A stretch of DNA of 64,000 nt, from contig JAVIAB010000092.1 in the NCBI GenBank assembly GCA_032433765.1, forward strand, positions 68,616,160-68,680,159, given 5' to 3'. Origin of the DNA: Megaustenia siamemsis (Eukaryota > Mollusca > Gastropoda > Stylommatophora > Ariophantidae). Position numbers and translations under genes: made by a program. Below are positions 58,340 through 64,000 of this stretch, in pieces. Numbering within the stretch: the stretch's first letter is position 1; each line of letters opens with the position of its first letter. Below the pieces are notes generated by a model that saw only the letters and a list, made by a program, of their open reading frames with translations, did no database searches and had not been told where the DNA came from.

Positions 58340-58835
58340 ATCATCATCATCATGTGCCATACCGGTTCGCGTAGGCAATCATGTCCTTCCACAAGCTTCT
58401 ATCTACAGTGCAGCGTATCAGTTATGTTGTTGACTGTGTGCCAATCCATGATACCAAGCTATCTAGTATTTTCTCTCTTTGTCATCTGCGATCTCTCTTT
58501 CCTTGTATTTTGCCTCTTGTAACCAAATATTCCAACTTTCCTTTATCTCATGATGTGCCCGAAAAAAATGTTGATTGTTTCTTTCTGATATTTTTTTATG
58601 AGCTCCCTTTTTGTGTTGGCCTCTTTGAGAATTTCCTCATTGGTCTTTTTAGCTGTCCGGGAAACTTTCAAATTTTTTCTAACAAACCCCATCTCTGCGG
58701 CCTCTAATCGTCTTTTCATTTGTTTTTATACTGTTCATGATTCGCTTCCATAGGTCAGAATTGGTTCTATTTAGCACCGATGAACTCTCTTTCTCACTTC
58801 TATTGGCATAGATTTGTTGCTTAAGGTATTGTTGT
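58340..58835 (-). pseudogene. Diverged RTE-like LINE fragment
   Basis: catcatcatcatgtgccata marks the 3' tail on the minus strand. Blocks such as atgtccttccacaagcttc and aaaatgttgattgtttcttt parallel family A at lower similarity, so it is a related older subfamily. Confidence 0.65.
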
Positions 58836-58879
58836 TACTTAATATTATTAACAACCACCCTCTGTGATCTGTTTTTTCA

Positions 58880-59345
58880 GCAAACAATATACTCTATCGT
58901 TTGTAATACCGACATCTCTTTTAAACACAGCCTCACAAACCATAAACTCCAATAGTAGAGAAGATTGGCTGAACGGATGGGCAATGGTAAGAGCAGAAAG
59001 ACATCTTTTTAGATACATGTCAAGGGCAAACCCCCAAGACAAAATTAACTACTTAAAAAGAAGAGACTAAAAAACCATCTTCAGGCAGAGAACCGGTCAT
59101 GTACCACTGAATAATCATATCAATAGAAAACAACAAAACCAAATTCTAGCGTGCCCACTCTGTGAATACCCATATGAAACAGTAGAACATCACCTTTTTT
59201 GGCTATCCAAAACTCACTGACATCAGAGCAAATCTACTTCCTCAAAGACCTGATAATTGAACACCTTGTACATAATTGCAAGGGAACTCAGAAATACCTG
59301 CAGATATCACTACATGACATTGGGCCGAAAGGCGTCAGCTCATAA
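58880..59345 (+). pseudogene. LINE family H, C-terminal end with Cys-His motif
   Basis: Two frames encode NGWAMVRAERHLFRYM, FRQRTGHVPLNNHINR and CPLCEYPYETVEHHLF. The last is a CxxC...H...H-type motif found at the end of Jockey/CR1-like LINE ORFs, after an RNase H-like or linker segment. A frameshift lies near 59068. No other copy is in the window. Confidence 0.65.
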
Positions 59346-59366
59346 CAAAAACAACACAGCAACACT

Positions 59367-59510
59367 TACAGAAGTGTCTAATGAAATCCGATAATGACAC
59401 TTATAGAAGTGTCTAATGAAAACCAATAGAGACACTTATAGAAGCGTCTAATGAAAACCTATAGAGACACTTATTGAAGTGTCTTTTGAAAATTTAAGAG
59501 AGACACTTAA
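59367..59510. repeat. 35-bp array of small palindromes
   Basis: About four units containing gacacttatagaagtgtct + aatgaaaacc. Each has 7-bp inverted arms (gacactt/aagtgtc) around atag. Confidence 0.85.
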
Positions 59511-59654
59511 AGAAATATATATTAAGGATCCTTCCACTGTACCGCGATAAACAGAATACAGAGCAAAGCAACTCGCTCGGGGAACAAAGAGGGGACTGTT
59601 TTATTGGTTCATTTCGGCTATTACAAAATTACACTAGCCGGAATCAATATCAGT

Positions 59655-60373
59655 TTGTTCATTTCTTATTATACCAATGTCAATCTATCTATTTCTTGTT
59701 TTCCTAAAGGCAGTCTATCCATCTCTTAATCTACCAATGTCAATCTATCTATTTCTTGTTATCCTAAAGGCAGTCTATCCATCTACTTAATCTACCAATG
59801 TCAATCTATCTATTTCTTGTTCTGCTAAAGGCAGTCTATCCATCTCTTAATCTACCAATGTCAATCTATCTATTTCTTGTTTTCCTAAAGGCAGTCTATC
59901 CATCTCTTAATCTACCAATGTCAATCTATTTATTTCTTGTTCTGCTAATGGCAGTCTATCCATCTCTTAATCTACCAATGTCAATCTATCTATTTCTTGT
60001 TCTGCTAAAGGCAGTCTATCCATCTCTTAATCTACCAATGTCAATCTATCTATTTCTTGTTCTGCTAAAGGCAGTCTATCCATCTCTTAATCTACCAATG
60101 TCAATCTATCTATTTCTTTTTCTGCTAATGGCAGTCTATCCATCTCTTAATCTACCAATGTCAATCTATCTATTTCTTTTTCTGCTAATGGCAGTCTATC
60201 CATCTCTTAATCTACCAATGTCAATCTATCTATTTCTTTTTCTGCTAATGGCAGTCTATCCATCTCTTACTCTTCTAACAGAGGTTTATTCATGTCATGC
60301 TCTACCAATGTCAGTTTATTCATTTCTTATTATTCCAACGCCAAACCGTCCTTTTCTTACTCTACTAATGCCA
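59655..60373. repeat. 60-bp minisatellite, block 1
   Basis: About eleven copies of a 60-bp unit (tctaccaatgtcaatctatc ... ggcagtctatccatctctta). The 228-codon frame across it is a by-product of the period. It ends at an RTE-type insertion. Confidence 0.95.
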
Positions 60374-61076
60374 TACTCATCATCATTATCATCATCATCA
60401 TCAAGTACCGGGCCTACTGGCGTAGGTGATCATGTCTCTCCACAACTTTCGATCTCGGCAGCTATTTATCATTTCTGTTGTTGACCTTCTGCCAAGCCAT
60501 TCTCTTAAGCTGTCTGTTATTTTTTCTGTTTGCTTCCCTCTATCTCTTCGTCCCTCAATTTTTCCAGTTGATACAATATATTTCAGTTGTTCTCTTCTCA
60601 TTACATGGCCAAAAAATGATGATTGTTTCTTCCTAATATTGGAAATTAGCTCTCTTTTTGCTTTGACCTCTCTCAGAACATTTTCATTGCTCTTCTTAGC
60701 TGTCCATGGTACTCTCAACATTCTTCTGTAAAACCACATTTCTACAGACTCCAATGATTTTCTTTTCTGTTGTCCTATTGTCCATCATTCGCTTCCATAT
60801 GTTAAGACTGGCTATACGTAACATTCAAGAACTTTGTTCCACTTGTCTTTATTTTGGACTGAGGTGATGTCTTTTTTCTTTGTTGTTACCATCACCTCTG
60901 TCTTTTTGCTATTAAGGCTGAGTCCTTTATTTTTGCTTTCTTAACCTATAATATCCAACATTTCTTGTAACTCATTTTCACTCTTAGCGATTAAGACTGT
61001 ATCATCAGCATACCTTAGATTATTTATATTATGACCTCCAATTGTTAATCCAGACATGCCCCTTATGGATCTTAAA
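60374..61076 (-). pseudogene. LINE family A copy with internal deletion
   Basis: The minus strand encodes the RT region after YADDTVLIAKSE and the C-terminal RRMLRVPWTAKKSNENV block. About 120 bp between them (the GTLLTSDGRCT segment) is deleted near 60833. A 7-bp duplication aatgcca (60367-60373, 61077-61083) flanks it. Confidence 0.85.
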
Positions 61077-61605
61077 AATGCCAGACTAAATATTTTTTAT
61101 TCTACCAACGTCAATCTGTCCTTTTCTTACTCTACTAATGCCAGACTAAATATTTCTTTTTTTTTCCAACGCCAATCTGTCCTTTCCTTACTCTACTAAT
61201 GCCAGGCTAAATATTTCTTATTTTTCCAACGCCAATCTGTCCTTTTCTTACTCTACTAATGCCAGGCTAAATATTTCTTATTTTTCCAACGCCAATCTGT
61301 CCTTTTCTTACTCTACTAATGCCAGACTAAATATTTTTTATTCTACCAACGCCAATCTGTCCTTTTCTTACTCTACTATGCCAGACTAAATATTTCTTAT
61401 TTTTCCAACGCCAATCTGTCCTTTTCTTACTCTTCTAATGCCAGACTAAATATTTCTTATTTTTCCAACGCCAATCTGTCCTTTTCTTACTCTACTAATG
61501 CCAGACTAAATATTTCTTATTTTTCCAACGCCAATCTGTCCTTTTCTTACTCTACTAATGCCAGACTAAATATTTCTTATTCTACCAACGTCAGTCTGGG
61601 TTATG
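61077..61605. repeat. 60-bp minisatellite, block 2
   Basis: About nine copies of ccaacgccaatctgtccttt + tcttactctactaatgccag + actaaatatttcttatttt. It is the continuation of block 1 past the RTE insertion, though the units have diverged. Confidence 0.93.
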
Positions 61606-61689
61606 TTCCTAATAAATTCTTGTCTGAGTAGAAACAAAATTGAAAAGATAAGTTTTATCATGAACAAACAACAAAACAACTGTTTTCTT

Positions 61690-61905
61690 CTTCTTTTACC
61701 TTTTAGCTCCCGGTGGAGCATAGGTCTTCAACAAACACTTTCCAAGTCGTTCTGTTTTTTGGCATTCTTTTAAGATCATTCCATGTCTTCCCCATCATCT
61801 TCATCTCTGCTTCTATCTGTCTTCTCCAAGAATTCCTTGGTCTTCCTCTTTGTCTTTTCCCCTGGGGATTCCAAAAAAGGGCCTGTTGTGTAATACTCTC
61901 AGTAA
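61690..61905 (-). pseudogene. LINE family D 3' fragment (short copy)
   Basis: Matches 54632-54840 closely: agctcccggtggagcatagg, tccaagaattccttggtctt and gattccaaaaaagggcctg. The minus strand encodes the terminal part of the LINE ORF. Confidence 0.82.
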
Positions 61906-62009
61906 AACAACTGTTAACGAGATATATTTCGATACAATATCTTCTAATAGTCAGGTGTTGAAGCTGGACCTTTTGCTACATTTATGTTTATGCAGTTATC
62001 TCATTAAGT

Positions 62010-62372
62010 TATCATCGTCGTCATTTAATCCCGTCTCCGCATCGAAGGTTGGCTACCTTAGAGCGCCATTACGCTCTGTCTCTTGCTTTGATGGTGCAGG
62101 TTGTCGTAGGCTGACTTATCCATCTTTTGGTGTTGCTCGTCCGTGTTAGTCTTGGTCTGCCTCTGCCTCTTTTACCTTGTATTTTCCTTTCCAATATTAC
62201 TTTTAGTAGGCTGCTGTGTCTTTTAACATACCCCAACAATCTTATTTGTCTTCTTTGAATTGTATTAAGTAGTTCTCTTTCCATTTTTTGTTGTTTTAAG
62301 ACTTAATCGTTTGTTTTCTTTTCTTTCCATCCAATTCTACCTATTCTTCTATAAAACCACATTTCAAAGCTG
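62010..62372 (-). pseudogene. LINE family B 3' fragment
   Basis: The minus strand encodes RELLNTIQRRQIRLLGYVKR and GKRGRGRPRLTRTSNTKRW. It matches the copies at 1966-2711 and 40269-43176. A strong hairpin follows directly at its 5' side. Confidence 0.85.
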
Positions 62373-62380
62373 TAAGTTAT

Positions 62381-62449
62381 ATTTCATGTTATGGTTAACA
62401 ACAACCAAATACGTACAGTATTTGGTTGTTGTTAAACATAACATGAAAT
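62381..62449. repeat. Perfect-like hairpin, 32-bp arms
   Basis: Arms 62381-62412 and 62418-62449 (atttcatgttatg ... accaaatac) pair with about one mismatch around a 5-base loop. It could be a miniature inverted-repeat element or a microRNA-type precursor; no flanking duplication was found. Confidence 0.8.
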
Positions 62450-62606
62450 GTATAGGGCAGAAACTATATCACTCCATCTTAGACCCTGCACATCTAATAC
62501 TTGTAAAAAATCCTGCACATTATTTTATCCTTCTATTTACTTAATTCTTCGTACACTTTATAATATTAAACTTTTAACTTAATTAACCACCTTCGATATA
62601 TATATA

Positions 62607-62659
<53 letters not shown>

Positions 62660-63047
62660 GTGTGTATGTGTATGTGTGTGTGTGTTATTTGTGTTATTTT
62701 ATTTTTACCATTGTTTACTAATTTGAACAGTAAAATAACTCTATTATTTAATTTTGGCGCAGTAATCATTAACTGCACGGAATTTGGGGATAAAGAAAGC
62801 ATGTACACACTTAGTAAAGATAAGGCGAAATAAAAAAATGAGCATACTAACATTTATAACTTTCGTACTGATGTCGTATCAGTACATTACATTGACCTAT
62901 CAAAATTAGCTTTCTGCGCGCTATTTTAGACTACATTTGCAGTAGAGTGAAACGATAAAAAAATAATAGCTACATAAACAGAATAGCAATTATAATTACA
63001 AATTGGTCTTTAAAATAATAGAAACAATTCCTGTATTTTATCACTAC
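62450..63047. other. Unassigned AT-rich sequence with (TG)n tract
   Basis: A TATA/TG dinucleotide tract spans 62598-62686. The rest shows no recognised feature. Confidence 0.6.
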
Positions 63048-63060
63048 TATATTCATTCAT

Positions 63061-63319
63061 GGGAGCCGCGATAGCTCAGTGGTTAGTGAACTGGACTACA
63101 AAGGACAAGGGGTAGGGTTATATCCCAACCGACGGCTTCCGGGTTCACCCAGCCTAAATGGGTACCAGATTTTTTTCTGGGAAAGTAATGCAGCACGGGC
63201 GTAATACCGACCACATTACCCCAAAAAACATGTGCTGAAGGTCTGTAAAATATAGGGTCACTAACACCATATTTCCCTATACGCCACTTGGCGTGACGGG
63301 GGTACTTTACTTTTACTTT
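63061..63319 (+). mobile_element. tRNA-derived SINE, family 1 (copy 3)
   Basis: The A box is intact (tagctcagtggttagtg) but the B box is altered (gggttatatcccaac). The core and 3' stem-loop match the other copies. A 13-bp duplication tatattcattcat flanks it (63048-63060, 63320-63332). Confidence 0.92.
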
Positions 63320-63332
63320 TATATTCATTCAT

Positions 63333-63613
63333 ATTATTCCTTTCCAATAATAATTTCCAATATTAGGAAGAAACAATTATCTTTTTTTTTTTTTTTGGCT
63401 ATGTAATGAGAAGAGAACTACTGGAATATATTGTAACAACTGGGAAAATTGATGGGCCGAAGAGATAGAGGAAAGCAAAGAGAAAAAAATACCAGACAAT
63501 TTAAGAGAATGGCTTAGCAGAAGGTCAACAACAGAAATGATAAATAACTGTCGTGATCTAAAATTGTGGAGAGACATGATCACCTACGCCAGCAGGCCCG
63601 GTGCTTGATGATG
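63333..63613 (+). pseudogene. LINE family A 3' fragment beside the SINE
   Basis: From 63351 it follows the NIRKKQ...FGHVMRRE region and ends with the (TGATGA) tail, with a poly-T expansion at 63382-63396. The sequence atattcattcat occurs before it (63321-63332) and after it (63614-63625), so it shares its target site with the SINE. Confidence 0.8.
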
Positions 63614-63837
63614 ATATTCATTCATTCTTTCATTCTTCTCCCAGGCCGAAGACGGCTAGAGGGCGGAAGTCGTAGTTCTCCATGATTGACGATCAGCAGA
63701 TATACAACATGGGAATATAATCATCATACACTAGTAATGCCCATTACTACTTCACTTGAATGAAAATGCAGTAAGATCTCAGTTCAGTGTTGAGATCTGT
63801 AGTTGCGACGAGGATCTGTTGTGGTAGTTTCAGAAAG

Positions 63838-64000
63838 TAAGTTAATATATTGAGGGTAAATATTTCACTGCTGGGGTAATTTAAGAAAATAGGTTAATAT
63901 ATTGAGGGTAAATATTTCACTGCTGGGGTAATTTAAGAAAATAGGTTAATATATTGAGGGTAAATATTTTACTGCTGGGGTAATTTAAGAAAATAGGTTA
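63838..64000. repeat. 52-bp minisatellite running off the window
   Basis: Three copies of ttaatatattgagggtaaat + atttcactgctggggtaatt + taagaaaatagg. The array continues beyond the end. Confidence 0.9.

Noticed and set aside
59798..60484. 228-codon hydrophobic frame resembling membrane segments
   Set aside because: Translation of a 60-bp minisatellite; the Leu/Val-rich repeats are a composition effect.

Overview
This window is nuclear DNA of an animal, most likely a marine invertebrate and possibly a mollusc. The evidence is spliced-type regulatory sequence, RTE-like and other non-LTR retrotransposons, a Penelope-like remnant, a hAT-like relic, tRNA-derived SINEs and very many minisatellites. 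The species call is an inference from repeat content only. I found no convincing host protein-coding gene, rRNA, functional tRNA or CRISPR array. Almost every long open frame comes from a transposon or is a by-product of a tandem repeat.

The outstanding feature is a palindromic insertion of 11,320 bp at 19588-30907. It consists of two nearly identical inverted arms of about 5.65 kb. Each arm carries one gene for a family B DNA polymerase of the protein-primed type. The gene has N-terminal C2H2 zinc fingers and an OTU-like segment. The two genes diverge from a shared centre that holds 136-bp repeats, mirrored TATA-like promoters with a candidate 121-bp intron, and a short non-palindromic spacer containing its own hairpin. 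The insertion starts with AG, ends with CT and is flanked by a 6-bp GATGTT duplication, as expected for Polinton/Maverick integration. It nevertheless contains no integrase, ATPase, protease or capsid gene. Each polymerase copy carries one different disabling lesion: a frameshift on the left and a stop codon on the right. It may be a frozen snap-back replication product of a Polinton, or a minimal polymerase-only element whose arms act as giant terminal inverted repeats.

Layout. 0-5 kb: an 18/36-bp minisatellite split by a SINE, a LINE fragment and two short arrays. 5-14 kb: LINE fragments, a hAT-like transposase relic split by a Penelope-like GIY-YIG element, SINEs and simple repeats. 14-18.3 kb: mostly unassigned sequence with degenerate tandem repeats. 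18.3-36.4 kb: a 47-bp minisatellite, interrupted by the palindromic element and carrying a 1.83-kb higher-order duplication on its right side. 36.6-37.7 kb: AT-rich unassigned sequence. 38.0-39.5 kb: a 33-bp array. 40-50 kb: nested LINEs, including a complete 3.19-kb RTE-type copy, inserted into each other and into a 34-bp minisatellite. 51-52.7 kb: an 18-bp array. 53-55 kb: SINEs and LINE ends. 55.6-57 kb: a 32-bp array. 58-64 kb: LINE and SINE remnants, a 60-bp array split by an RTE copy, a strong hairpin and a 52-bp array that runs off the window end.

The LINEs and SINEs carry clear target-site duplications, so the order of several insertions can be read directly. Copies are labelled here as LINE families A to H for convenience; these are not database names.
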